A stretch of DNA of 64,000 bases from Brevundimonas intermedia (lineage in GTDB: Bacteria > Pseudomonadota > Alphaproteobacteria > Caulobacterales > Caulobacteraceae): the NCBI RefSeq assembly GCF_004614235.1, contig NZ_SPVH01000002.1, positions 434,001-498,000 on the forward strand. Direction: 5' to 3'. Numbering within the stretch: position 1 is the first letter of the stretch; the number at the start of each line of letters is the position of its first letter. Position numbers and translations under genes: made by a program. The notes beneath the pieces were generated by a model. It was not told where the DNA came from. It saw nothing but the letters and a program-made list of their open reading frames with translations, and made no database searches. Below are positions 18,712-27,684 of the stretch, piece by piece.

Positions 18712-20613
18712 ATGCTGACTACAAAGATGAACCCGCGCGTCTTCTGGGGCGCGAGCGCCATCATCGCGATGCTGCTGCTTGTCGCCACCCTCGCTCCCGG
18801 ACAGTCCGACCGTGTGTTCCAGAGCGTCCAGGCCTGGGTCATCGACACCTTCGGCTGGCTCTATATCGCCTCCGTCGCGGGGTTCGTGGGCCTGGTGCTG
18901 GTGCTGGCCATCGGGCCGACGGGCGCGCTGAAACTGGGGCCGGACGACGCCGAGCCCGACTTCCCCTACCTGTCCTGGCTGGCCATGCTGTTCGCCGCCG
19001 GCATGGGGATCGGCCTGATGTATTTCGGGGTCGCCGAGCCGATCCAGCACTATATCAACCCGCCCTCAGGCGAGGGCGGCACCTTCACCGCCGCGCGCGA
19101 GGCGATGGGGATCACCTTCTTCCACTATGGCGCGCACGCCTGGGCCATCTATGCGCTGGTCGGGCTCAGCCTGGCCTATTTCGCGCACCGAAAGGGCCTG
19201 CCGCTGACCCTGCGGTCGGGGCTGTCGCCGCTGCTGGGAAAGCGGATCAACGGCCCCATCGGCGACGCCGTCGACATCTTCGCCATCTGGGGCACGGCCT
19301 TCGGCATCGCCACCTCTCTGGGCTTCGGCGTGTCGCAGATGAACAGCGGTCTGACCTATCTGCTGGGCATTCCCAACACGCCGTGGGTTCAGGTGGGGCT
19401 GATCGCCGTGGTCATGGCGGCGGCGACCGCCTCGGTGATGAGCGGCGTCGGCAAGGGTGTGCGGCGCCTGTCGGAGTTGAACCTGATCCTGGCGGTGCTG
19501 CTGATGCTGTTCGTGCTAGTGGTCGGGCCGACCAACTTCCTGTTCAAGGCGCTGGTCCAGAACTTCGGCCTGTATCTGGACCATTTCTTCGAACGGACCT
19601 TCACCCTCTACGCCTATGAGCCGCGCGCCTGGATGGCGGACTGGACCCTGTTCTACTGGGCCTGGTGGATCGCCTGGTCGCCGTTCGTGGGGATGTTCAT
19701 CGCCCGGATTTCGCGAGGGCGGACGGTGCGCGAGTTCCTGCTGAACGTCCTACTGGTGCCGGCCGGCTTCACCTTCCTGTGGATGACCGTCTTCGGCAAT
19801 ACGGCCATCAGCCTGGACATGGGTCAGGCGGCGGGGGCGATTTCCAACGCCGTCTCGACCGACCTGTCGACCGCCCTATTCTATTTCCTGGAGCAGCTGC
19901 CGGGCGCGGCCTTCACATCAAGCCTGGCGATCCTGCTGGTGGCGGTCTTCTTCGTGACCTCGGCCGATTCCGGCGCCCTGGTGATCGACACCATCGCCTC
20001 GGGAGGAGCCGATGATACGCCGCGCTGGCAGAGGGTCTACTGGTGCCTGCTGCTGGGCCTGATCGCCGCGACGCTGCTGCTGGCGGGCGGGCTGGGCGCG
20101 CTTCAGGCCGCCACTCTGGCCGCCGCTCTGCCCTTCGTCCTGATCATGATCCTGCTGTCCATCGGCCTGGTGCGCCAGATGAACGCCGACTTAGGCGGAC
20201 GCAACGTCGAGACCGAGGGCCCGCCCCTGTCCGAGCGGCTGAAGCGCATCCTGGCCCCCGCCAGCCGCGCCGACATCGTCAAGGAGATCGACCGCCACGG
20301 CCTGCCCGCGCTGGAGACGGTGCGCGCCGCCCTGGAGGCCGAAGAGCCGGACGCCGAGATCGGCACGGACGAGGCCGCCGCCTGGCTGACCCTGCAACAT
20401 GGCGAACGGACCTTCGTCTATCGGATCGGCGCGCGGTCACGCCCGCGGCCGACCATGACCGCCCGCGAAACCTCCCAGGGCCGCCGCCTGCTGGAGTGGC
20501 GGCTGATGGCCCAGACCGGCGACGGCGCTCGCCCGCACGACATCACCGGCTTCACCCAGGACCAGATCGTCGCCGATGTGCTGGAGCAACTTCAGCGGTG
20601 GCGACTGGGGTAA
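18712..20613 (+). CDS. BCCT family transporter (betaine/choline/carnitine type)
   Basis: A sodium- or proton-coupled symporter of about 633 residues with 12 membrane segments. Diagnostic are GMGIGLMYFGVAEP in segment 3 (the glycine stretch linked to sodium coupling in BetP) and the BCCT signature DWTLFYWAWW, with the tryptophan cage for quaternary ammonium substrates. A cytoplasmic C-terminal domain of about 115 residues follows and could be an osmosensing tail. Starts at 18673 (GTG), 18712 and 18727 are all possible; none has a clear ribosome site. It is divergent from the split TonB receptor. Confidence 0.9.
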   Translation: MLTTKMNPRVFWGASAIIAMLLLVATLAPGQSDRVFQSVQAWVIDTFGWLYIASVAGFVGLVLVLAIGPTGALKLGPDDAEPDFPYLSWLAMLFAAGMGIGLMYFGVAEPIQHYINPPSGEGGTFTAAREAMGITFFHYGAHAWAIYALVGLSLAYFAHRKGLPLTLRSGLSPLLGKRINGPIGDAVDIFAIWGTAFGIATSLGFGVSQMNSGLTYLLGIPNTPWVQVGLIAVVMAAATASVMSGVGKGVRRLSELNLILAVLLMLFVLVVGPTNFLFKALVQNFGLYLDHFFERTFTLYAYEPRAWMADWTLFYWAWWIAWSPFVGMFIARISRGRTVREFLLNVLLVPAGFTFLWMTVFGNTAISLDMGQAAGAISNAVSTDLSTALFYFLEQLPGAAFTSSLAILLVAVFFVTSADSGALVIDTIASGGADDTPRWQRVYWCLLLGLIAATLLLAGGLGALQAATLAAALPFVLIMILLSIGLVRQMNADLGGRNVETEGPPLSERLKRILAPASRADIVKEIDRHGLPALETVRAALEAEEPDAEIGTDEAAAWLTLQHGERTFVYRIGARSRPRPTMTARETSQGRRLLEWRLMAQTGDGARPHDITGFTQDQIVADVLEQLQRWRLG

Positions 20614-20653
20614 GCAGAACGTGCTGCCAAATCCTAGGCGGCGACACACACAT

Positions 20654-20763
20654 CCGTCATCCTAGGGCTTGTCCCTAGGATCCAGACTCCCGGTTTTCAC
20701 ATGGCGAGGCAACTGCTCGACGACCGGGAATCTGGATCCTCGCCACAAGGGCGAGGATGACGG
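20654..20763. repeat. 110-bp inverted repeat, GTCATCCT family
   Basis: It begins CCGTCATCCTAGGGCTTG and ends GGGCGAGGATGACGG, the arms pairing over about 40 bases with few mismatches. Each arm contains a smaller palindrome (CCTAGGG.TTGTCCCTAGG type). Related shorter or longer copies lie at 29826-29860 and 54522-54638, so this is an interspersed family. It separates two plus-strand genes. Confidence 0.75.
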
Positions 20764-20843
20764 TTTCAAAATTGGTGGACGCCTTAGAGGTTGGCCGCAG
20801 CAACCGGGGGCGCTAGCGTCGGGCGTCTTCGCTGGAGTTCGCC

Positions 20844-22499
20844 ATGTCCCTTCGTCTGTCGCGCCGTTCCCTGTTCGCTTCCGGAGGCGCGGCGGCGCTG
20901 GCGGCCCAGCCGGTCTTCGCCCAAACGACAGCTCAGACTAGGCCAGCGAACGACGATGCGTCGCTGGCCCAGGCGGTGGACGCCTATGTGGCGAAATGCA
21001 TGGCGGCCTGGCCGGATCAGCCCGCGCTGGGCGTCGCCGTGGTCAAGGACGGGGCGACCGTCCTGGCGCGCGGATACGGCGTCAAGGTTCAGGGCCAGCC
21101 GGCGCGGGCCGACGAACACACCCTGTTCGCCATCGCCTCCAACACCAAGAACGTCACCGCCGCCGCCCTGGCCATCCTGGTCGACGAGGGCAAGGTGAAG
21201 TGGGACGAACCCGTCAAAACCTACCTGCCCGGCTTCACCCTGTTGGACCCCTATATCGGCGAACACATCACGGTGCGCGATACGCTGAGCCACCGGGCCG
21301 GGTTCGGCCTGGGCGCCGGCGACCTGCTGTTCTGGCCCAATTCGGACCGCACCCGCGCCGAGGTGCTGGCCCAGGCCGCCTTCGTGCCCATCGAGGATGG
21401 GTTCAGGGCGCGCTATCACTACTGCAACCTGATGTTCGTGGTGGCCGGCGCGGTGCTGGAGGCGGTGTCGGGCCTGACATGGGAGGCCTTCATCCAGACC
21501 CGCATCCTGGACAAGGTCGGCATGACCGAGACCGTGCCGCTGGCGCGTCTGGCCGATCCGGCCAAGTCCGCCCTGCCCCACGGCCGGGTCGGGCCGCCGC
21601 TGCGTTATCAGGGGGCGATGACCCCGATCGCCAAGTCCATCGTCGAGGTCTGGAACTGGGACTCCGCCGCTGCGGCCGGCGGCATTTGCACCACCCCGAC
21701 CGACTGGGCCAAATGGATCGCCGTGCGCCTGAACGACGGCAAGCTGGCGGACGGATCGCGGCTCTATTCCGAGGATGCGGCGCGAGAAATGGTTCGGCCC
21801 AACATCATCGTCGGGTCGTCGCCCGGGCCGACGGCCGAACTGCCGAACCGGTCCATCGCCTCGACCTACGCCATGGGCCTTCAGGTCCAGGACTATCGCG
21901 GCGAACGGATCGCCAGCCACGGCGGCGGCTCGCCCGGCGGCATCTCGGCGACCGTGCTGATCCCCGGCCGCAAGACCGGCTTCAGCATCTTCTCCAACGC
22001 GGAGGAAAGCTTCCTGCTGCGCGCGCTTCGTTCGGGGATTTCGGACATCTGCATGGGCAAGGTCGATGTGGACTGGATCGCGGACTCCAAGCGGCTGGAA
22101 GCCGAGGGCAATGCGAAATCCATCGCCGCCGCCGCCGAGATCGACGCCAAACAGGCGGCCGGCGCCGCCCCGTCCATGCCGCTGGAGTCCTACGCCGGAA
22201 CCTGGCGCGATCCCTGGTACGGCGACATCGTCATCGCGCCGAAGACTGAAGGACGCGGGCGTAATCGCAAGAGCGGACTGTGGCTGACCTTCACCCACAC
22301 GCCCGCCCTGCAAGGCTGGCTGGAGCCCTATGACGGCGACACCTTCCGCACCCGTTTCCCGGACAAGCGCGAGGAGGACGCCTTCGTCACCTTCGCCATC
22401 CTGACGGCCAAGCCGGCGACGGCGACGGTGAAGGGGGTCAGCCCCGACATCGACTTCAGCTACGACTATCAGGACCTCAAGCTGACGCGCGTCGATTGA
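20844..22499 (+). CDS. Tat-exported serine hydrolase, beta-lactamase/D-aminopeptidase class C fold
   Basis: The 551-residue protein begins with a twin-arginine signal (SRRSLFASGGAAALAAQPVFA). The catalytic domain has S99-N-T-K102, Y193-C-N195 and a SHGGGSPGG motif near 355-365 in place of KTG, as in class C-like serine hydrolases and esterases. The C-terminal 140 residues resemble the DUF3471 beta-barrel often fused to this domain. Likely periplasmic; it may act on D-amino-acid peptides, peptidoglycan pieces or esters, and resistance is not implied. The next gene starts two bases after its stop, suggesting coupling. Confidence 0.85.
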   Translation: MSLRLSRRSLFASGGAAALAAQPVFAQTTAQTRPANDDASLAQAVDAYVAKCMAAWPDQPALGVAVVKDGATVLARGYGVKVQGQPARADEHTLFAIASNTKNVTAAALAILVDEGKVKWDEPVKTYLPGFTLLDPYIGEHITVRDTLSHRAGFGLGAGDLLFWPNSDRTRAEVLAQAAFVPIEDGFRARYHYCNLMFVVAGAVLEAVSGLTWEAFIQTRILDKVGMTETVPLARLADPAKSALPHGRVGPPLRYQGAMTPIAKSIVEVWNWDSAAAAGGICTTPTDWAKWIAVRLNDGKLADGSRLYSEDAAREMVRPNIIVGSSPGPTAELPNRSIASTYAMGLQVQDYRGERIASHGGGSPGGISATVLIPGRKTGFSIFSNAEESFLLRALRSGISDICMGKVDVDWIADSKRLEAEGNAKSIAAAAEIDAKQAAGAAPSMPLESYAGTWRDPWYGDIVIAPKTEGRGRNRKSGLWLTFTHTPALQGWLEPYDGDTFRTRFPDKREEDAFVTFAILTAKPATATVKGVSPDIDFSYDYQDLKLTRVD

Positions 22500-22500
22500 G

Positions 22501-23367
22501 ATGATCGCCACCGCCGCCCTGATCCTGGGCCTGTCCCTGGCGCCGCAAACCGAGACTGCGGTACAGGACGTGCCCGCCGTCTGCCGCCACGACACCGCCG
22601 GATCGATGGACGTTCAGGCCTGCGCCGATGCGGCGCCCAAGGGATCGCCGGTGCGGGCGTTGGCGCTGATCAACCTGGCGTCCCAGGCCTATCTGGCGGG
22701 TCAGTACGCCAGGGCCCTGGACTCCTATGACGAGGCCATTCCGCCGGGCATGGCGGTGACCTCGGACATCGTCTTCCATGCCTTCCGGGGCGACACCTAC
22801 TTCCACGCCGGACGCACTGAGGCGGCGCGAGAAGACGCCGGCCTAGCGTGGCGGATGCTGAAAGGCGAGGTCAGCGCGGCGGGCGATCCGGCCAACGACA
22901 TGCCGGTGGACGACCAGTTGAGGTTCGAGGTGCTGATCCGCATCCTGCCAATCCTGAAGGACGGCGATGCGGCGACTTTTGCGGCGGCCAAGGCCCAGGT
23001 CATGACCCTGCCGGCGACCGACGGGATCGCCCTGACCAATCGGGCGGGCCTGCTGGCCAAGCTGGGCGACTATCCCGCCGCCGTCGCCGACAGCAGCGCC
23101 GCCCTGGCCCTGTCGCCGAACGAGGCGGGGGTGCAGAACAACCACTGCTTCATCCTGTACCAGGCCGGGCGCGCGGCCGAGGGCGTGGCCTATTGCGAGG
23201 CGGCGCTGGCGACCCTGCCCCAGGCCGCGCCGATCCGCCATTCCTATGCCCGGGCCCTGGCCGCGACCGGCCGCTGCGCCGAGGCAGAGACGCAGATCGC
23301 CGAGGCGCGTCGGCTGGATCCCAGCGCCGTGGAATATGTAAAGCCGCTGGACTGCACGACGCGCTAG
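22501..23367 (+). CDS. Exported tetratricopeptide repeat protein
   Basis: The 288-residue protein has a short signal peptide (MIATAALILGLSLAPQ), then helical repeats of TPR type: ALALINLASQAYLAGQYARALDSYDEAI, later LTNRAGLLAKLGDYPAAVADSSAAL, and CFILYQAGRAAEGVAYCEAAL. TPRs mediate protein contacts; no enzyme domain is seen. Four cysteines (two near the ends) may form disulfides. It begins directly after the serine hydrolase stop, so both are probably made together. Its last four bases overlap the convergent DUF4893 gene. Confidence 0.75.
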   Translation: MIATAALILGLSLAPQTETAVQDVPAVCRHDTAGSMDVQACADAAPKGSPVRALALINLASQAYLAGQYARALDSYDEAIPPGMAVTSDIVFHAFRGDTYFHAGRTEAAREDAGLAWRMLKGEVSAAGDPANDMPVDDQLRFEVLIRILPILKDGDAATFAAAKAQVMTLPATDGIALTNRAGLLAKLGDYPAAVADSSAALALSPNEAGVQNNHCFILYQAGRAAEGVAYCEAALATLPQAAPIRHSYARALAATGRCAEAETQIAEARRLDPSAVEYVKPLDCTTR

Positions 23368-24107
23368 CGGGTGATTTCCAGCAGCTCCAGCTTGGCCTCC
23401 TGCTTGGGCCAGGGCAGGACCAGACGCCAGCGGTTCTGGCCAACCCGTTCGATGACGCCGACCTGATCGCGCTCGGCCTTGTCGCCGTAGGCAGGGAAGG
23501 TCTTTTCGTCAGCCCCCCAGGCCTGGGCCCCGACATAGACGGCGCGGCGGTCGGTGTCGGGATAGATCAGGCCGCGCGTGCGCTGCGACCCCGTCGTCTT
23601 GGTCAGGACCAGATCGCCGCCCGGCGTCAGTTCGACCGAACAGGCGAACCAGGGATATTCGACATAGGCCAGTCCCTGGCCCTCGACCCGACGGCCCATC
23701 TTGATGGTGCGGCAGCGATAGGTGCCCGGTCCCGGCTGGATGCGGCCCGTCTGCGCCGCGTTCGGATCGGCGAGCGGCCCCAGCGCCTCGACCTGGCGGG
23801 CGAAACCACCGTCCTCGGCCTCGGCGCGACCCAGACGCCAGGCCTGATCCAGGCGGCCCAGCAGGCTGGCGTCGGCCGTATTGGCGACCTGACGCCAGTT
23901 GTCGGTCCCGCCCTGAAGCCCGCCAGCCGGGGCATCCTGCTGCTCCGGCGTGGCCACACCCTCGGGCGCCGCTTGAGCCGGCACGCCGGCGGCCGGCTCG
24001 GTGACGGCGGGCGAGGTCTCGGCCGGGCTGGCGGGGCTGTTGTCGCCACAGGCCGCCAGGGCCGTCGTGGTCATCAGGGCCAGAACGGCCAAAGGGGTGC
24101 GGCGCAT
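23364..24107 (-). CDS. DUF4893 lipoprotein, copy 1
   Basis: A lipobox (TALAAC) near residue 19 marks it as a lipoprotein of 247 residues. After a disordered Ala/Pro/Glu-rich stretch comes the DUF4893 domain: GPGTYRCRTIKMG, then YPWFACSVE, KTTGSQRTRGLIYPD, and the end NRWRLVLPWPKQEAKLELLEI. The function is unknown. It is a tandem paralogue of the next gene upstream, with the same blocks in the same order, so a duplication is likely. Confidence 0.8.
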   Translation of the reverse strand: MRRTPLAVLALMTTTALAACGDNSPASPAETSPAVTEPAAGVPAQAAPEGVATPEQQDAPAGGLQGGTDNWRQVANTADASLLGRLDQAWRLGRAEAEDGGFARQVEALGPLADPNAAQTGRIQPGPGTYRCRTIKMGRRVEGQGLAYVEYPWFACSVELTPGGDLVLTKTTGSQRTRGLIYPDTDRRAVYVGAQAWGADEKTFPAYGDKAERDQVGVIERVGQNRWRLVLPWPKQEAKLELLEITR

Positions 24108-24170
24108 GCGGGCGTCTCCATCGGTTGCGGAGACACCAACGGCCCAGCCGCCGCCGGGTTCAGCGCACCG

Positions 24171-24860
24171 TCAGCTTCGCGGCGCCGGGACCAGTTCGAT
24201 CAGGTCGAGATTGGACTCGTACTGCGGCCAGGGCAGGACCAGGCGCCAGCGCGCCTCGCCGATGCGTTCCAGCACGGCGACCAGGTCGCGGTCGGCGTTG
24301 CGGCCGTAGGCGTTGGCGGCGGGCTCCTGGGCCAGGGCCATGGAACCGAGCAGGACCATGTGCCGGTCGTCTTCGGGGAAGATCAGGCCCGACGGGCGCT
24401 GGGAGCCGGTCAGTTTGGAGAACTTCAGCCCGCGCGGCGTCTGTTCGATGCGGCAGGCGAACCAGCCATAGACGACATAGCCCAGGCCGTCCTCGCCGCC
24501 CTGGGAGCCCAGTTTGACGGTGCGGCAGCGATAGTCGCCGGGCGGCGGCGTAACGCCGGGACGGGCGGCCTTGGGCGAGATCAGGTCGCCCAGGCCGTTC
24601 AGGTCGCCCGACCCGGGCTGACGCTTCGCCTGCTGCAGGGCCAGGGTCCAGGCGGCGTCGACGCGGCGATAACGGTCGCGATCGGCCGAGGTGATGACGC
24701 CGCGCCAGTCCATCAAAGCGGCGCCCGTGCCCGCGCTGGACGGCGGCGGAGGCGGGGGCGGCGGGGTCGCAGCGCAGGCGGCGACGGCGCAGAGGGCGAC
24801 CAGGGGCGCCAGACGGCGGATGAGCGGACGGGACGAAACGAACCGGGCGAACTGACGCAT
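24171..24860 (-). CDS. DUF4893 lipoprotein, copy 2
   Basis: Start ATG at 24860 is preceded by AGGGAAG and gives a clean lipoprotein signal (LCAVAAC) of a 229-residue protein; the frame is open to 24932. A run of eight prolines follows the lipobox. The domain blocks PPGDYRCRTVKLG, GWFACRIE, KLTGSQRPSGLIFPED and ARWRLVLPWPQYESNLDLIEL align with copy 1. The function is unknown. Forty-three bases separate it from the stop of the kinase gene upstream, so the three may form one transcript. Confidence 0.8.
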   Translation of the reverse strand: MRQFARFVSSRPLIRRLAPLVALCAVAACAATPPPPPPPPSSAGTGAALMDWRGVITSADRDRYRRVDAAWTLALQQAKRQPGSGDLNGLGDLISPKAARPGVTPPPGDYRCRTVKLGSQGGEDGLGYVVYGWFACRIEQTPRGLKFSKLTGSQRPSGLIFPEDDRHMVLLGSMALAQEPAANAYGRNADRDLVAVLERIGEARWRLVLPWPQYESNLDLIELVPAPRS

Positions 24861-24903
24861 CAACGCTTCCCTTGGGGGCGACCTTGCGGGCGAAGTGGCC
24901 CTC

Positions 24904-26208
24904 TTAGGCCCTCTGGCGCCGGTCGGCGTCAAGGCCGGCGGACGCGATGCCCAGCACGTCGTTCAGCGCGGCCGCCAGGGCGGTCAGGTCCAGTGGCTTG
25001 GCCAGCCAGGCGTCGAAGCCGGCGGCGGCGCCGCGCGTGCGGTCCTGTGGCGAGACAGCGGCGGTCAAGGCCAGGACCGGCACGTGGCGCGTCATCGGAT
25101 CGGCGTCCAGCCGCGCCTTGACCTGATAGCCGCCCATATCCGGCAGGCCGATGTCGAGCAGGATCACGTCGGGCTGAAGCGCGCGGGCCAGATCCAGCCC
25201 CTCCGCCCCCGTCGTCGCGGCGTGCAGCGTCAGACCCAGTCCGGTCGCGGCCTGTCGCATCAGGGCGATGTTGGCGGGGTTGTCCTCGACATAGAGCACC
25301 ACCGCCTGTTTCGGCGTCGCGGCGCCCGGAACGCTGGCGGCGGGCAGGCTGAGCGAGAAGATCGTCCCGCCCCAGGGCTCGCGCTGCTGGGCGAGGGCGC
25401 CGCCCATCCGCTCTGCCAGTCGCTGGACCGAGGCGACGCCCAGGGCGGTGCCGCCGCGCGCGTCCCGGCCGTCCAGGGGGTGGAACAGGCGGTCGGACCC
25501 TTGGCCCGTCAGGGCCGCGCCGGCGTCATGGATGGAAACGATGACCTGGGCGTCGTCGCGCCTCATCGCCATGCGGACGGTCCCCCCGCCGGGCGAATGG
25601 CGCAGGGCGTTCTCGACCAGGCGGCGTAGAATACGGCGGACCTGGCCGGGGTCGGCCATGACGCACAGGCCCGACGCGGGCGGCGGACAGGCCAGCGCAA
25701 CGCCCGCCTCGCGCGCCTGCGGTTCGATCCCGTCGCAGACCTGACGCAGGGCCAGGCGCATGTCGACGCGGTGGATGCAGGGCGAGGCGCCGGCGTCGCC
25801 ACAGGCCACGAAGGCGTCCGCCTCCTCGACCAAGGCCAGCAGCACTGCGCTGGCCGCCTCGATCTGGCGAACGGCCTGGGACTGGCGTGCGGTCAGGGGG
25901 TCGGCCTCGGCGTTGACGCGCAGCAGTTGGGAAAAGCCCATGACGGTGGTCAGGGGGGTGCGCAGTTCGCGCCCCAGGGCCTGCATCACCTCGCCCTTGG
26001 TGCGGTCCTCGGCGGTCAGGCGCTCGATCTGCGCCTCGGCGGTCGTCAGGGCGCGACGCAGAATCTGGGTCTGTTGGACGATGCGGGTTTCGAGCCGGTC
26101 GTTCTCACGGCGCAGACGCAGCGCAACCGCATGCGCCTGAAGCCAGAGCCATATTCCGGCGCAGGTCCCGGCCAGGGCCAAGGACAAGACAAGCAAGACG
26201 ATATCCAT
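24904..26208 (-). CDS. Degenerate hybrid histidine kinase with receiver domain
   Basis: The order is: N-terminal membrane helix (1-24), coiled coil (30-70), HisKA-like region (70-130), HATPase (170-290), receiver (300-425). The H-box reads LGRELRTPL, with R80 where the phosphorylated histidine should be (CGC instead of CAC). The N-box keeps N200 (LVENALRHS), but the DxGxG box is DAGAALTG. The receiver looks intact: E308-D309, D352 in ILLDIGLP and KP. So it probably cannot autophosphorylate, and may instead act as a pseudokinase, phosphatase or phosphate sink. Confidence 0.85.
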   Translation of the reverse strand: MDIVLLVLSLALAGTCAGIWLWLQAHAVALRLRRENDRLETRIVQQTQILRRALTTAEAQIERLTAEDRTKGEVMQALGRELRTPLTTVMGFSQLLRVNAEADPLTARQSQAVRQIEAASAVLLALVEEADAFVACGDAGASPCIHRVDMRLALRQVCDGIEPQAREAGVALACPPPASGLCVMADPGQVRRILRRLVENALRHSPGGGTVRMAMRRDDAQVIVSIHDAGAALTGQGSDRLFHPLDGRDARGGTALGVASVQRLAERMGGALAQQREPWGGTIFSLSLPAASVPGAATPKQAVVLYVEDNPANIALMRQAATGLGLTLHAATTGAEGLDLARALQPDVILLDIGLPDMGGYQVKARLDADPMTRHVPVLALTAAVSPQDRTRGAAAGFDAWLAKPLDLTALAAALNDVLGIASAGLDADRRQRA

Positions 26209-26277
26209 GACGCCCTCCTACGCGCCAGAATGGCGCGCAGGAGTTGCGTTCAGGTAAACACGCTCGCCTGAGTTGTT

Positions 26278-27333
26278 TCAGTCTTCGGAAGCTGCGGCGG
26301 CTTCCGGCTTGCGGCGCGGGGCGCGACGACGCGGGGCCGCCTCGCCTTCGACTTCCGGGGCCGACGCGGGGGCAGCCGAGGCGGGGGCGCGGGTCAGGAA
26401 GCCCGGCAGGGCGGTCGGAGCGTCGCCCTCGTCCGCAGCGATGGCGGCGGCGGTGCGGCGCGGGCGGCGGGCGGGACGGTCCTCGGCGGCAGGGGTTTCG
26501 ACGTTGCTCTCGACGGCGGGGGTCTCGACAACGGGCGTCTCGCTGACGGTCTCGACGTCGGGGGCGTCGGCGTGGACGGGGGCGCCGTCTTCCGCGCCCT
26601 CCTGATTGTCGAAGCGGCGGTTGCGTTCCTCGCGGCGACGCTCCCAGCGTTCGCGGCGGCTCTCGCGGCGACCGCCCTCGCCCTCGGTGCGGACCTCTTC
26701 GCCCTCGCGCGGCTCGCGCGGTTCACGCGGTTCGCGAGGCGGTTGGGCGTCGCGGTTCTGGGCCAAGTCGCGGTTTTGGTCGCGGCTTTGATCGCGGTCA
26801 CGATTTTGGTCGCGGTCACGGTCGCGATTCTGGTCGCGGTCCCGATCACGGTTCTGCGTCTGGTCGCGATCGCGGTTGTAGTCCCGGTCGCGGTTCTGAT
26901 CGCGGTTCTGGTTCTGCTCGGTGCGGTCGGATGCTTCCTGCGCCTGGCGGTCGGCGGCCTGCTGAGCGGCGACGAAGGCGGCGGCCTGGGCGCCGGATTC
27001 ATCCTCGAAATCGATGTCGAAGCCCTGGTTCGACTGTTCGCGCGCGGCGATGTCCGAGAAGGACCGCTGCGGCTGAAGCGCGCGCAGGACGCGGTAATAG
27101 TGTTCGGCGTGCTGCTGATAGTTTTCGGCCAGCACCCTGTCGCCGCCGGACGAGGCGTCGCGGGCGAGCTGCTGATAGCGCTCATACACGGTCTGGGCGT
27201 TGCCCCGGACCTTGATGTTTTCGGGGCCTTGCGAGTCCCACGAACGATTCGGATTGGCGCTGTTGGCGTTTGACGCGCCCGCCTTGTTCCGATTGCGTCC
27301 GCGCTGACGCTTCATGCCCTTGAAATCTCTCAT
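26278..27333 (-). CDS. DUF4167 domain protein with NRDRDQ low-complexity tail
   Basis: The 351-residue protein begins MRDFKGMKRQRGRNR, then the DUF4167 domain: ENIKVRGNAQTVYERYQQLARDA and GDRVLAENYQQHAEHYYRV (about 38-85). Residues about 140-195 are tandem NRDRDQ/NRDQ repeats, followed by PREPREPRE, Arg/Glu-rich and Ala/Pro-rich stretches, and a basic end (RRRAPRRK). This is a predicted nucleic-acid-associated, largely disordered protein found in alphaproteobacteria. An alternative start at 27315 (MKRQRG) is possible. The repeat DNA is prone to slippage. Confidence 0.85.
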   Translation of the reverse strand: MRDFKGMKRQRGRNRNKAGASNANSANPNRSWDSQGPENIKVRGNAQTVYERYQQLARDASSGGDRVLAENYQQHAEHYYRVLRALQPQRSFSDIAAREQSNQGFDIDFEDESGAQAAAFVAAQQAADRQAQEASDRTEQNQNRDQNRDRDYNRDRDQTQNRDRDRDQNRDRDRDQNRDRDQSRDQNRDLAQNRDAQPPREPREPREPREGEEVRTEGEGGRRESRRERWERRREERNRRFDNQEGAEDGAPVHADAPDVETVSETPVVETPAVESNVETPAAEDRPARRPRRTAAAIAADEGDAPTALPGFLTRAPASAAPASAPEVEGEAAPRRRAPRRKPEAAAASED

Positions 27334-27684
27334 TCGCGCTACCGTGTGCAGGGATGGAGCCCAGGCCAGCGGCCGGTTCCGTCCGTTTCGTGGTTCCGTT
27401 TCGATCGGGGCCGATCCCCGATTGTCGAACTGTCGGAAGGCCTTGCCGCCCGCATGGTGCGCCGGTCCTTTCGGGACCGACCGTCATGATCGGCTCAAGC
27501 GCGAACAGCCGGATAGAGGCCCGTAAAGCTGCGTTTGAGTGGGAGACGAACGAGGCTTAACCCGTGTGCGCCGCCTTTCCAAGGGTTTTCGTCAAAGCGT
27601 CGCACCCAGGGCCTAACAGCCCCGCTTTGCCACGGCCTTGTGCTGGGCTAGGCATGACCTTTGAGACGACGACGAGGCGATCCC
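27334..27684. other. Intergenic region between DUF4167 and sqdB
   Basis: This 351-base divergent spacer has short open frames on the plus strand but none with a credible ribosome site or family. A small hairpin GGTCC-TTTC-GGGACC lies near 27464-27478, and a CGGCT/AGCCG hairpin at 27491-27511. Promoters for both flanking genes must lie here, but I see no convincing boxes. Confidence 0.4.

Noticed and set aside
20784..22595. Long minus-strand open frame of about 600 codons across the serine hydrolase
   Set aside because: It is a composition shadow: low-complexity Gly/Arg/Val-rich translation, no domain, and a convincing gene on the other strand. The same holds for long antisense frames over clpB, pheT, the large TonB receptor and hppD.
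27491..27520. CGGCTCAAGCGCGAACAGCCGG as another CUCAAGC element
   Set aside because: The pairing is different (CGGCT with AGCCG across the conserved loop), so it does not fit the two-stem model.
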